64,000 nucleotides of DNA from Flagellimonas amphidinii (lineage in GTDB: Bacteria; Bacteroidota; Bacteroidia; Flavobacteriales; Flavobacteriaceae). The notes under the pieces were generated by a model. That model made no database searches, had not been told where the DNA came from, and saw only the letters and a program-made list of their open reading frames with translations. The DNA is taken from positions 186,001 through 250,000 of the forward strand of contig NZ_JABFNN010000031.1 of NCBI RefSeq assembly GCF_013090115.1, in the 5' to 3' direction. Shown piece after piece: positions 34,879 through 46,336 of the stretch (positions within the stretch are counted from its first letter, which is position 1; each line of letters begins with the position of its first letter). The position numbers were made by a program, and so were the translations under genes.

Positions 34879-35979
34879 CTATAGGTTTTTGGTTAATTTC
34901 TTCACGAAGGAGTATTCGGCCAAAAATTCTTTTAAAACCACCTTGATTGCGGTGTATCCAGGGACGGCAACTACCATTCCAACAACTCCGAAAAGTAGAC
35001 CGGCAATTATAATGACCAAGAAGATTTCCAGAGGATGTGACTTTACACTTGTGGAGAAAATAAACGGTTGTGAGAAGAAGTTATCAATAAGCTGTCCTAT
35101 AACCAAACCGATTAAAACATAGAGGGCTTTTGGTAGAATTACGGTGCTAAAATCTGCACCTAAAAAGCTGGTCATGGTGAGGGTCACCATAATGATTCCG
35201 CCAATGATCGGACCGATGTAGGGAATGATATTAAAAAGGGCACAAAGAAATGCTATGACGATGGCATTTTCCACCCCAACAATCAGCAAGGAAATAAAAT
35301 AGATAACGAACAAAATAAAAAGCTGTAACAAGATTCCGGCAAAATACCTGGAGAGTAATCCGTTTATCTTGTCAATGGATTTTACCAAGTTACTTTCCTT
35401 GTTGTCGGGAACAAATGTCAACAAACCATTTTGAAATAAATTACTGTCCTTTAAAAAGAAAAACGAAATAAACAGCACAGAGAACAAACCTATGCTAAAG
35501 TCGCCCAAAATGTTCACGAAGGAATTGAGAAAATTGGGTATAAAGCCCAAGTCCAAACCTTTTAATACGCTTTCTTCAATATGGGATTCTTCAATAAGAT
35601 CACTTACGTTGTTAGAGGTGGCCCCAAAATAATCCAAGATTTGCAAATAGAGTGTATTGACATCAGCTTTTAGCGCATCAATATCCAGCAAGGAAAGGTT
35701 TTTACTTTGTTCAGAAATCAAAGGAATAAAGAGAGCTAAAATCCCAAGGAAAATGGCCAGCATAAAAATCATGGTAACAATTACAGCCAAAGTATTGGGG
35801 AATTTTAATTTTCTTCTCAAAAAAAGTACAATCGGTCTTCCCAATAGAGCAATAACTGTGGCAATGGCCAAATAGGCCAAAACAGATTGTATTTTATATA
35901 TAAAATATACCAAGATTGCTAGGCCTACAATTATGGCTACCGCTCTTAAGATTCCATTGGCAATTGTACGTGAGCTCAT
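34879..35979 (-). CDS. AI-2E family transporter
   Basis: 366 residues with about eight membrane segments: two at 10-80, a large soluble part around 100-190, then a cluster of four (FSVLFISFFFL, FIVYFISLLIVGVENAIVIAFLCALFN, and the family's IPYIGPIIGG). It was named for autoinducer-2 export, but members include Na+/H+ or other exporters, so the substrate is open. It follows the DUF4159 gene after 3 bases. Confidence 0.92.
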   Translation of the reverse strand: MSSRTIANGILRAVAIIVGLAILVYFIYKIQSVLAYLAIATVIALLGRPIVLFLRRKLKFPNTLAVIVTMIFMLAIFLGILALFIPLISEQSKNLSLLDIDALKADVNTLYLQILDYFGATSNNVSDLIEESHIEESVLKGLDLGFIPNFLNSFVNILGDFSIGLFSVLFISFFFLKDSNLFQNGLLTFVPDNKESNLVKSIDKINGLLSRYFAGILLQLFILFVIYFISLLIVGVENAIVIAFLCALFNIIPYIGPIIGGIIMVTLTMTSFLGADFSTVILPKALYVLIGLVIGQLIDNFFSQPFIFSTSVKSHPLEIFLVIIIAGLLFGVVGMVVAVPGYTAIKVVLKEFLAEYSFVKKLTKNL

Positions 35980-35982
35980 GGA

Positions 35983-36639
35983 TTAACTTTTAAAAACATA
36001 TTCGATAATATTAGAGCCCATTTGCAGGGCTTTCTGTCTAACATCTTCAGGGTCGTTGTGCACGGACGGGTCTTCCCAACCATCTCCTAGATCACTTTCA
36101 AAGGTGAATAACAGCAACAATCGACCTTGGTCAAAAATACCAAATGCCTGTGGTCTTTTCCCATCATGTTCGTGAATCTTGGGGAGACCTTGGGGAAAGG
36201 AAAACTTTTGATCAAATATTGGATGGTCGGCACCTAATTCTTCCAACTGTTTATCTGGAAATACTTTTTGCAATTCTCTTTTAATATAAGGCTCCATTCC
36301 ATAATTATCATCAATGTGCAAAAAACCACCCGAAAGCAGATACGTCCTTAGGTTTTCAGCCTCTTCATCAGTAAAAAAAACGTTTCCGTGTCCGGTCATG
36401 TGCAAAAATGGATATTTAAAAATGGAGACACTCCCAGTTTCCACAGTTTCAGGTTGTGGTTTTATCTTGGTACCTATTTGCGCATTGCAGAATTGAATTA
36501 GATTGGGCAATGCTGTTGGATTGGAATACCAATCTCCGCCGCCGCCATATTTTAATATGGCAATGTCTTGTGCTTGACCAATGCCAATCATAAAAAAAGT
36601 TAAAAAACAGGCTATGTAGGTAAGTTGTCTCATAAACAT
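35983..36639 (-). CDS. DUF4159 domain protein, exported
   Basis: 218 residues with signal sequence (MFMRQLTYIACFLTFFMIGIGQAQ; the second ATG two codons later is as good). The domain (ILKYGGGGDWYSNPTALPNLIQF, the GHGN and LLSGGFLHIDDNYGM phrases, and GPEGYS-like end lacking) fits DUF4159, predicted to have a class I glutamine amidotransferase-like fold without the full catalytic set. Its role in Bacteroidota is unknown. It divides from the DUF1223 gene, whose preferred start is 33 bases away. Confidence 0.85.
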   Translation of the reverse strand: MFMRQLTYIACFLTFFMIGIGQAQDIAILKYGGGGDWYSNPTALPNLIQFCNAQIGTKIKPQPETVETGSVSIFKYPFLHMTGHGNVFFTDEEAENLRTYLLSGGFLHIDDNYGMEPYIKRELQKVFPDKQLEELGADHPIFDQKFSFPQGLPKIHEHDGKRPQAFGIFDQGRLLLLFTFESDLGDGWEDPSVHNDPEDVRQKALQMGSNIIEYVFKS

Positions 36640-36672
36640 GCGAATAACTTAATAATCAAAAGTACAGTATTC

Positions 36673-37479
36673 ATGCCTAAAAAGATATTATTCCCCTCTT
36701 TTGTGTTCTTTGGAATATCATTGATCGCCCTTTATGCCACCAAAGTTGAGGGCAAAGGAGATGAAATGAGCATTTTAAAAAAGGAAGTAAAGACAGTTGA
36801 AGAAGGAATATACAAACCTGTAGTGGTATTGGAACTGTTTACCTCTCAGGGTTGTTCAAGTTGCCCACCTGCTGATATTTTGTTGGAAAAGGCGAAGAAG
36901 CAATTCCCCAAAGAAGTTTTTGCACTATCATACCATGTGGATTATTGGAATTATATTGGTTGGGAAGACCCTTTTAGCAAATCTATTTATACAAAAAAAC
37001 AACAGCAGTATAATAGGAAGTTTCGATATGGAAGCAATTATACACCACAATTGGTAGTAAATGGAAAAGAACACTTTGTCGGGTCGAACCGTTCACAAAT
37101 GACTTCCAAAATATCAATCTATAAAACCAAAAAGGCGGAAAATGAAGTTGAGTTGTCCCATCATACTTTATCAGGTAAAACATTGGAATTTGATTTTAAT
37201 GTAAAGGGAAATCTTGATGGAAAGCAATTAAGGGCTGTTGTGGTTTTGGATGAACGGATTACATCGGTAAAGCGTGGCGAAAATCGAAATAGAGTTTTAA
37301 AAAACAGCAATATTGTTATCGCGGAAAAATATATCCCGCTTCAATCCGCCAAAGGGAAAAATGCAATACATATCCCAAGCATTGTTGCAAAGAATGAAGG
37401 ATTGACTTTGATGTTGTTGGTTGAAGCAGGCAATCTGGATATAATCGCTGCTGTCAAAACTTCGGTGCAACTACCCTAA
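36673..37479 (+). CDS. DUF1223 family thioredoxin-like protein
   Basis: ATG 36673 gives 268 residues with a hydrophobic start (MPKKILFPSFVFFGISLIALYA). An upstream frame start at 36625 would run into the divergent DUF4159 gene. Thioredoxin-like phrase: LELFTSQGCSSCPPADILLEKA with a CxxC (Cys-Ser-Ser-Cys), and YTPQLVVNGKEHFVGS with the cis-Pro. DUF1223 proteins are exported proteins of unknown redox role. The stop codon overlaps the facing RsmE gene by four bases. Confidence 0.88.
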   Translation: MPKKILFPSFVFFGISLIALYATKVEGKGDEMSILKKEVKTVEEGIYKPVVVLELFTSQGCSSCPPADILLEKAKKQFPKEVFALSYHVDYWNYIGWEDPFSKSIYTKKQQQYNRKFRYGSNYTPQLVVNGKEHFVGSNRSQMTSKISIYKTKKAENEVELSHHTLSGKTLEFDFNVKGNLDGKQLRAVVVLDERITSVKRGENRNRVLKNSNIVIAEKYIPLQSAKGKNAIHIPSIVAKNEGLTLMLLVEAGNLDIIAAVKTSVQLP

Positions 37480-38180
37480 TTGTTGATGATGCCCACCGTT
37501 GTACAGGCTACAATTGCGGCGGTTTCTGTACGTAACCGATTTTTCCCCAGAGATACAGGTACATAGCCTTTTTGGTAGGCCAAATCGATTTCATCTTTTG
37601 AAAAATCCCCTTCAGGTCCAATAAGAATGGTAACATCTTTATCAGCAGCTACTCTTCTTTTCAATTCCATTTTTTCGCCCTCTTCACAATGAGCAATGAA
37701 CTTTAGCCCTTCATTTTGTTGTGCTAAAAAGTCATTATAGGAAGTGATGGGATTCAGTTTGGGTAAAAAAGTGCGGAGTGATTGTTTCATGGCCGATTGC
37801 ACAATACGTTCCATCCGCTCAATTTTCAGTACTTTTCTCTCGGAATGTTCGCAAATAATAGGGGTAATTTCATCCACACCAATCTCAGTTGCTTTTTCCA
37901 AAAACCATTCGTACCGATCATTCATTTTGGTTGGAGCCACGGCAAGGTGCAGTTTGTATTTTTTCGGTACCGTCTTACTTTCTGAAACAATCTGTGCTTT
38001 ACATTTTCTTATGTCAGCGACTAAGATTTTGGCCTCAAAAAGAAATCCTTTACCATTGGTAATATGCAATAGGTCACCTTCTTTTTTCCGTAAAACTTTA
38101 GTGATGTGTTTGCTTTCTTCGGAAGAAAAGAAAAACTGTTTGTAACTATTGTCTAATGAAGGATTGAAAAAAAGTTGCAT
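37476..38180 (-). CDS. rsmE: 16S rRNA (uracil1498-N3)-methyltransferase
   Basis: 234 residues of the SPOUT-fold RsmE family. It has LHLAVAPTKMNDRYEWFLEKATEIGVDEI, ICEHSERKVLKIERMERIV, ILIGPEGDFSKDEIDLA and the C-terminal knot VSLGKNRLRTETAAI. It methylates uridine 1498 of 16S rRNA. It follows the TfoX-like gene after 3 bases. Length and all motifs are typical. Confidence 0.96.
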   Translation of the reverse strand: MQLFFNPSLDNSYKQFFFSSEESKHITKVLRKKEGDLLHITNGKGFLFEAKILVADIRKCKAQIVSESKTVPKKYKLHLAVAPTKMNDRYEWFLEKATEIGVDEITPIICEHSERKVLKIERMERIVQSAMKQSLRTFLPKLNPITSYNDFLAQQNEGLKFIAHCEEGEKMELKRRVAADKDVTILIGPEGDFSKDEIDLAYQKGYVPVSLGKNRLRTETAAIVACTTVGIINN

Positions 38181-38183
38181 GAA

Positions 38184-38510
38184 TTAAAGTTTACTTTTGG
38201 CATGTTCCAGACCCAGTTCCACCCAATACTGCAATTGTTCCTCTGTCCTGAAACCTTCGGGAGATACGAAAACGAATTCTTTCATGGGTTTGCCTGTAAA
38301 ATCCATGGGCCTTACAAATTCCTGTTGCATCACTTGTTCCATTTTTTCCGGAACAATCCTAACCGCCAAATCATCTTTGACCGGGCCCACGGTCATTTTT
38401 CCATGAAACAAAAAGGCCACACCCCCGAACATTTTCTTTTCAGTAAAGGTTTCTGGAAACAAATTAATGGTCTCTCTGATTCTTTTAACCGTTTCTTCGT
38501 TATAAGCCAT
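38184..38510 (-). CDS. TfoX/Sxy N-terminal domain protein
   Basis: 108 residues matching TfoX_N: TEKKMFGGVAFLFHGKMTVGPVKDDLAVRI, then MDFTGKPMKEFVFVSPEGF. It lacks the C-terminal TfoX domain of the competence regulator Sxy, so a role in competence cannot be assumed. It sits in front of rsmE in one transcript. Confidence 0.88.
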   Translation of the reverse strand: MAYNEETVKRIRETINLFPETFTEKKMFGGVAFLFHGKMTVGPVKDDLAVRIVPEKMEQVMQQEFVRPMDFTGKPMKEFVFVSPEGFRTEEQLQYWVELGLEHAKSKL

Positions 38511-38564
38511 TTCTAATTGAATTGAAGTGAAAGGTAGCAGAATTAAATGAAAAAGAGAAGCATA

Positions 38565-39593
38565 TCAGCTTCCAATGGTATACCGTGCTTTGGCAGTAAC
38601 CTTCTGATCGGTAAATAGGTCATTTTGGTATTTGAGATACCCAACAATACCGATCATGGCGGCATTATCGGTACAATATTCAAATTTTGGAATATAGGTT
38701 TTCCATCCCTTTAGTTCTTCGGCTTCTTTGAGTCTTGCGCGAATGCCAGAGTTGGCGGCAACTCCCCCACCAATAGCAATTTGTTGAATGTGGGTTTGGC
38801 TTACCGCTATGTTTAATTTGTCCATCAAGATGTTTAGTATCGTCTCTTGAACAGAGGCACAGATGTCATTGATGTTTTGTTCCACAAAATCTGGATTCTT
38901 TTTGGTTTCCCGCTGTAAAAAATATAGAATGCTGGTCTTGAGTCCGCTGAAACTAAAATTGAGTCCTTCAACTTTGGGTTTGGGAAACATAAAGCGTTTA
39001 GGATTACCGAGTTGGGCTTTTTTGTCTACCAAAGGACCACCGGGGTAGGGCAGTCCCATAAGTTTGGCACTTTTATCAAAAGCTTCGCCAACGGCGTCAT
39101 CCAATGTTTCGCCCAGCACTTCCATATCAAAATAGTCATTGACCCTCACAATTTGGGTATGCCCACCGCTTATGGTCATTCCAATAAAGGGAAATTTTGG
39201 TTTGTCCCTAGTTTCATCATCAATAAAATGCGCTAAAATATGGGCTTCCATATGGTTTACTTCTATCAATGGAATGTCTAGGCCAAGCGCCAGGGATTTG
39301 GCAAAAGAAGTCCCGACCAATAAAGAACCCATGAGTCCAGGCCCTCTAGTAAATGCTATGGCGGATAGCTGTTTTTTATCGATATTTGCCTTGGCCAAGG
39401 CTTGGTGTACCACGGGAACAATATTTTGTTGATGCGCTCTTGAGGCGAGCTCAGGGACAACACCTCCATATTGCTTATGAATTTCCTGTGTGGCCACCAC
39501 GTTACTCAATACTTTTGTATTGCAGAGAACGGCTGCCGAAGTATCATCGCATGAAGATTCAATTGCTAGAATGTATTTTTTTTGGGTTGTCAC
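38565..39593 (-). CDS. tsaD: tRNA N6-adenosine threonylcarbamoyltransferase
   Basis: 342 residues, normal for TsaD. It opens with ILAIESSCDDTSAAVL, has the metal motif HMEAHILAHF (HxxxH), TISGGHTQIV, GEAFDKSAKLMGLPYPGG, and the C-terminal GGVAANSGIRARL and CTDNAAMIG. It carries out the t6A step on tRNAs decoding ANN codons together with TsaB/E. The gene is divergent from tamB, the usual order in Flavobacteriaceae. Confidence 0.97.
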   Translation of the reverse strand: MTTQKKYILAIESSCDDTSAAVLCNTKVLSNVVATQEIHKQYGGVVPELASRAHQQNIVPVVHQALAKANIDKKQLSAIAFTRGPGLMGSLLVGTSFAKSLALGLDIPLIEVNHMEAHILAHFIDDETRDKPKFPFIGMTISGGHTQIVRVNDYFDMEVLGETLDDAVGEAFDKSAKLMGLPYPGGPLVDKKAQLGNPKRFMFPKPKVEGLNFSFSGLKTSILYFLQRETKKNPDFVEQNINDICASVQETILNILMDKLNIAVSQTHIQQIAIGGGVAANSGIRARLKEAEELKGWKTYIPKFEYCTDNAAMIGIVGYLKYQNDLFTDQKVTAKARYTIGS

Positions 39594-39661
39594 TGGCTTT
39601 GGAACAAAAATTGGACATCAAAGGTAAAACATAAAGCCCTATCAAAAAACTCAAGAAAATA

Positions 39662-42600
39662 TTGCTTCGGTCCTTACTGGTCATTTTATTGATCATGGTA
39701 TTGGGTTCTTTGATTTTATCTATCCCTGCCGTCCAGACCAGAATGGCCAAATATGCCACGGATTCCATCAATGAAGAATTTGGAACCAATATTTCCATAG
39801 ATCGGGTAAGTCTTTCCCTTTTCAATTTAAACACAGGGATAAAGGGTATCTATGTAGAGGATTATAGGAAGGATACTTTGGTTTACATTGAAAAGTTGAC
39901 CACATCCATTTTAAACCTCCGAAACATGTCCAATGGAAAAATGGAATTCGGGGATATCGCAATAGATGGGTTGTTTTTCAATTTAAAAACATATGAAGGC
40001 GAGAATGATACCAATCTGGATGTGTTTGTGGCCAAATTAGATGATGGACAACCTAGGGCTCCGGGTACTCCACCATTTTTTATGGCTTCTGATGAAATAG
40101 AGGTTGCAGATGGAAAGTTTATACTTACGGATGAAAATCTTGAAACTCCCGAGACACTTCATTTTACCCAACTGGAAATTATGACCAAGGATTTTCAAAT
40201 TTTGGGACCTGATGTGACGCTAAAGATTGACGAATTGGCTCTGCAGGCCAAACGGGGTATCCATTTACAAAAGCTTTCTACGGATTTTAAATACACCAAA
40301 CAGCAAATGCGGTTTGATGCTTTGGAAATCCAAACCAACGAATCGCGGATAAAAGGCAATTTGGTTTTCAATTATAATCGAGAAGATTTTTCAGAATTTA
40401 TAGACAGAGTGCAAATTGATGCAAATTTTGAGGAATCTACAGTGGCCTTGAATGAAATCAATACATTTTACGATGAGTTTGGTCAAGATAAGGTAGTATC
40501 CTTTTCCAGTACTGTAAGTGGAGTGCTTAATCAACTAAAGACACAGGATCTTTTCGTGCAAACTGAAAATACCGGAATCCATGGTGATTTTGATTTTGAT
40601 AATCTGTTCAGTGAAGAAGCGCCCTTTGTAATGCGTGCTGATATTGATAACCTGACATCGAGTTATTATCAACTAAGATCCTTGCTGCCCAACATTTTAG
40701 GAAAAAACATACCATCTTCATTTCAAAAATTAGGTCAATTCACTATTCGTGGTGATGCAGAGGTGACCGAAACTGCATTTGATGTAAAAATCAATTTGAA
40801 TACGGCCATTGGAAGCAGTTATACAGATCTGCAGATGACCAACATACAAACAATAGATGATGCTTCCTACATTGGTTTTATCTCATTGATTGATTTTGAC
40901 CTTGGCAATTTTGTTGATGATGAGAATTTGGGACTAACTTCCTTGGATGTGAATGTTGAAGGAAAGGGATTCATTGCCGAATATCTCAATACTGAGGTAA
41001 TAGGAGAGATCTACAAATTGGAGTATAACGATTATGAGTACAACAACCTTAGGGTTTCAGGGGTGCTCAAGGAGCAACTTTTTGATGGTTCATTGGTAAG
41101 CAATGACGAAAACATAAAATTTAATTTTAAGGGGCTAGCTGATTTTGGAGATGATCAGAACAAGTTCAATTTTATTGCTTCGGTGGACCATGCAGATTTA
41201 AAACGTCTCAATTTTATCAATGATAGTGTTTCCATTTTTAAGGGTGACTTGAATATGGATATTGAAGGAAATACTTTGGACAATATATTGGGGCAAATAC
41301 GTTTTTCCAATACTACCTATCAAAACAAGAACCACACCTATTATTTTGAAGATTTTGCTGTGTCCTCCACCTTTGATCAGGACACGGTTAGAACCATAGA
41401 AATCAATTCTCCTGATATTATTACAGGTTATGCAAGAGGAAAGTTCAAGGTAAGAGAACTTGGCAGATTGGTCCAAAACTCTGTAGGGAGCATTTATACC
41501 AATTACAAACCACATGAAATTTCGGATGGGCAGGAACTTAGCTTCAATTTTAAGATTTACAATAAAATTGTAGACATCTTTTTTCCAGAGGTGACTTTTG
41601 ACCCGAATACATTCATTAGGGGAGATATTATTGCAGATGAAGGAGATTTCAAGCTCACATTTAAATCGCCTAGCATAAGTGCATACGGAAACAATTTGGA
41701 TAATATAGAATTGAAAATCGATAATAAAAACCCGCTTTTTAACACCTTTGTGTCTGTAGAAGATATGTCCACAATCTACTACGACATCAAAGACTTCAAT
41801 ATGATCAATACCACCTTAAAGGATACACTTTTCTTTAGGACAGAATTTAAAGGGGGGAGTGGGTTTGATGATAGCTATAATCTGAACTTTTACCACACCT
41901 TCAATAAAGAGAATAAGTCAGTAATAGGTCTTAAAAAATCAGATGTCAATTTTAAAGGGAACAAGTGGATTCTTAATAAAGAAGGCAATGAAAAGAACAA
42001 GGTTATTCTCAATAGGACTTTGGATAGTATCAGAATAGAGGATGTTGTGATGGACAACAACAATAGGGAACAAATAAGATTGAGGGGGGAATTGGCGGAT
42101 TCAACGTATAAAGACTTAGACCTTCAATTTAAAATAGTTTCCTTGGGAAAAATAACTCCGGCGATAGACAGTCTTAAATTAGATGGTCAAGTGGACGGCT
42201 TTCTGAATATCCTTCAAAAAGATGGTAAATATCTGCCGACATCCAGCTTAAATGTGAAGGATTTTAGTGTGAATGACCTTCGATTGGGAGATTTGGAAGT
42301 GGGGATTTTTGGGAACAATGACCTTACCCAATTTGGAGTCAGTACATGGTTAAATGACAATGGTATTGAAAAATTGAGTGTCAATGGAAAGGTCATCAAT
42401 CGAAATAACAAACAAGAGCTCGATTTAGTGGCCAACTTCACCAATATGAATTTAGAACCTTTCAGCCCTTTGGGAGAAGGCGTAATTTCAAATATAAGAG
42501 GTCGAGTAAACGGAAATGCCAAGATTGTAGGAGATGCAAGTAATCCCTCTATTAACGGTACACTCAGTTTGAATGATGCCGGAATGGGTATTCCATATTT

Positions 42601-44116
42601 AAATGTGGACTATGATTTTGCTCCTTTCTCACGGGTACGGTTGTTCGACCAGACCTTTTATTTTGAAAATGTTGGCCTCTCCGATGTAGCTGAGAATACT
42701 ACAGCAACTTTGGATGGAACCATAAACCATACTGCTTTTGGCGATTGGTCGTTGGATTTGGACGTGGACACCAATAATGACAGATTTTTGATTCTGAACA
42801 CTGAATTTGAAGAGGAAGCTTTGTACTACGGAACAGGATTCATCAATGGTACGGGAAGCATCTATGGCCCCACTGATGCCCTTACCATTGCTGTGGATGC
42901 GTCAACGGCCAGAGGTACCTCATTAAAAATTCCTTTGAGTGATGTAACCAGTGTGGGGGATTATTCTTTTATCAATTTCATTGAAAAAGGTGGTTCGGAA
43001 TCTTTTAAAGAAGAACGTGTGTTACAGGACTACCAAGGTTTGGAAATGGCATTTGATCTTGCGGTTACACCTGATGCCGAAGTGGAGATAGTGGTGGACA
43101 GAAATACGGGCAGTTCGCTAAAGGGAACAGGGGAAGGTATTCTTTTGATAGAGATCAATACCAATGGAAAGTTTAATATGTATGGGGAATTTGTTGCGGT
43201 AACCGGGGAATATAATTTTAAATATGGTGGAGTTATTGATAAAAAATTCAAGGTGCGTCCAGGGGGAACCATACTTTGGGAGCGCGACCCACTGGCAGCC
43301 CAGCTTAATCTAGAAGCAGTGTACTCCCTCAATGCCAATCCGGCTCCACTTTTAGATAATCCTGGCTACACGGGAAGAATACCTACGGAGGTGGTAGTTC
43401 GGTTGGATGGTGAATTGGAAAGCCCCAATATCAATTTTGGCATTGATTTTCCGGGAACCAATTCTGTTGTTCAATCTGAATTAGAATATAGATTACAAGA
43501 TCCTACCGTGTTGGAGCGTAATGCATTTTTCCTTTTGGCGCAAGGTACTTTTGTCAATGATCAAACCGGAATCAATCAACAAGCGGTTACTGGAAATCTT
43601 ATTCAGACGGCATCTGGTCTGCTCAATCAAATTTTAGCAAGTAATAACGACAAATTCAATCTGGGAGTTTCTTATGAGCAGGGACTTTTGGACCCCAATG
43701 CAGATATTCAAACAGAAAATAGGATTGGTGTAACGGTCTCCACACAAATATCTGACCGGGTTTTGGTAAACGGAAGGGTGGGGGTTCCCGTTGGTGGAGT
43801 TTCAGAAACTGTAGTGGCAGGTGATGTAGAGGTACAGGTACTTTTAAATGAAGAAGGTACTTTAAGTGCCAAAATATTCAATAGAGAAAATCAAATTCAA
43901 CAGTTTTTGGCAGAAAGACAAGGATATACTCAGGGTGTGGGTCTATCATATCAGGTCGATTTTAATAGCTTTAAAGAGTTGATGCAGAAGGTCTTTAAAA
44001 AGAAGGAAAAAAAGATAGCGCCAGCACCCCCTGAAGAATCTACCGAAATTATGGGTAAGGATAGTCTGATACGTTTTCAACCTAAAAATAGCACAGTAAA
44101 AAAAAGCTCTAAATAA
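39662..44116 (+). CDS. tamB: TamB-like translocation and assembly module protein (DUF490)
   Basis: 1484 residues of one long beta-strand-rich protein with a single N-terminal anchor (LLVILLIMVLGSLIL) and a C-terminal TamB domain (GTGEGILLIEINTNGKFNMYG, VTGEYNFKYGGVIDKKFKV). It bridges periplasm and outer membrane and takes part in lipid transport or barrel assembly. The start is odd: TTG 39662 is the first common start, yet an upstream ATC at 39641 would give the Lys-rich IKKLKKILLRS start more usual for an anchor. A stop (39632-39634) precedes that. Divergent to tsaD. Confidence 0.95.
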   Translation: MLRSLLVILLIMVLGSLILSIPAVQTRMAKYATDSINEEFGTNISIDRVSLSLFNLNTGIKGIYVEDYRKDTLVYIEKLTTSILNLRNMSNGKMEFGDIAIDGLFFNLKTYEGENDTNLDVFVAKLDDGQPRAPGTPPFFMASDEIEVADGKFILTDENLETPETLHFTQLEIMTKDFQILGPDVTLKIDELALQAKRGIHLQKLSTDFKYTKQQMRFDALEIQTNESRIKGNLVFNYNREDFSEFIDRVQIDANFEESTVALNEINTFYDEFGQDKVVSFSSTVSGVLNQLKTQDLFVQTENTGIHGDFDFDNLFSEEAPFVMRADIDNLTSSYYQLRSLLPNILGKNIPSSFQKLGQFTIRGDAEVTETAFDVKINLNTAIGSSYTDLQMTNIQTIDDASYIGFISLIDFDLGNFVDDENLGLTSLDVNVEGKGFIAEYLNTEVIGEIYKLEYNDYEYNNLRVSGVLKEQLFDGSLVSNDENIKFNFKGLADFGDDQNKFNFIASVDHADLKRLNFINDSVSIFKGDLNMDIEGNTLDNILGQIRFSNTTYQNKNHTYYFEDFAVSSTFDQDTVRTIEINSPDIITGYARGKFKVRELGRLVQNSVGSIYTNYKPHEISDGQELSFNFKIYNKIVDIFFPEVTFDPNTFIRGDIIADEGDFKLTFKSPSISAYGNNLDNIELKIDNKNPLFNTFVSVEDMSTIYYDIKDFNMINTTLKDTLFFRTEFKGGSGFDDSYNLNFYHTFNKENKSVIGLKKSDVNFKGNKWILNKEGNEKNKVILNRTLDSIRIEDVVMDNNNREQIRLRGELADSTYKDLDLQFKIVSLGKITPAIDSLKLDGQVDGFLNILQKDGKYLPTSSLNVKDFSVNDLRLGDLEVGIFGNNDLTQFGVSTWLNDNGIEKLSVNGKVINRNNKQELDLVANFTNMNLEPFSPLGEGVISNIRGRVNGNAKIVGDASNPSINGTLSLNDAGMGIPYLNVDYDFAPFSRVRLFDQTFYFENVGLSDVAENTTATLDGTINHTAFGDWSLDLDVDTNNDRFLILNTEFEEEALYYGTGFINGTGSIYGPTDALTIAVDASTARGTSLKIPLSDVTSVGDYSFINFIEKGGSESFKEERVLQDYQGLEMAFDLAVTPDAEVEIVVDRNTGSSLKGTGEGILLIEINTNGKFNMYGEFVAVTGEYNFKYGGVIDKKFKVRPGGTILWERDPLAAQLNLEAVYSLNANPAPLLDNPGYTGRIPTEVVVRLDGELESPNINFGIDFPGTNSVVQSELEYRLQDPTVLERNAFFLLAQGTFVNDQTGINQQAVTGNLIQTASGLLNQILASNNDKFNLGVSYEQGLLDPNADIQTENRIGVTVSTQISDRVLVNGRVGVPVGGVSETVVAGDVEVQVLLNEEGTLSAKIFNRENQIQQFLAERQGYTQGVGLSYQVDFNSFKELMQKVFKKKEKKIAPAPPEESTEIMGKDSLIRFQPKNSTVKKSSK

Positions 44117-44152
44117 AGTTGGGTTTTTTAAAGATTTTCACTAAAAATTTTA

Positions 44153-44166
44153 CGAAAACGTTTGCG
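44153..44166. promoter_or_regulatory. LacI-type palindrome upstream of pfkA-gap
   Basis: CGAAAACGTTTGCG is a 14-base near-palindrome (CGnAAACGTTTnCG) with the ACGT core seen in LacI/CRE-type operators. It lies 57 bases before the -7 element of pfkA and nowhere near another gene start. Binding is inference. Confidence 0.35.
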
Positions 44167-44222
44167 AAATTCCCTGAAAACAAATAAGTTAATAAGGCAT
44201 TCATAATTTAAATAAAGTTTCC

Positions 44223-44230
44223 TAGTTTTG
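44223..44230 (+). promoter_or_regulatory. -7 promoter element of pfkA
   Basis: TAGTTTTG fits TAnnTTTG and lies 18 bases before the ATG of pfkA. A short leader follows. No clear -33 TTG was chosen. Confidence 0.5.
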
Positions 44231-44248
44231 GTCTCTTAAAATTTTTGG

Positions 44249-46257
<2,009 letters not shown>

Positions 46258-46283
46258 TTTAGTACCTTACTATACAACTAATT

Positions 46284-46312
46284 CCAAGGCAGGGTTTTTC
46301 CCCTTGCCTTGG
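46284..46312 (+). terminator. Hairpin after gap (terminator-like)
   Basis: CCAAGGCA pairs with TGCCTTGG, and inside it GGG pairs with CCC around a T-rich loop. No T-run follows, so it may attenuate, protect the gap mRNA 3' end or separate levels of gap and the downstream kinase. Confidence 0.4.
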
Positions 46313-46336
46313 TTCCAACCATAAAACTTACTGATT

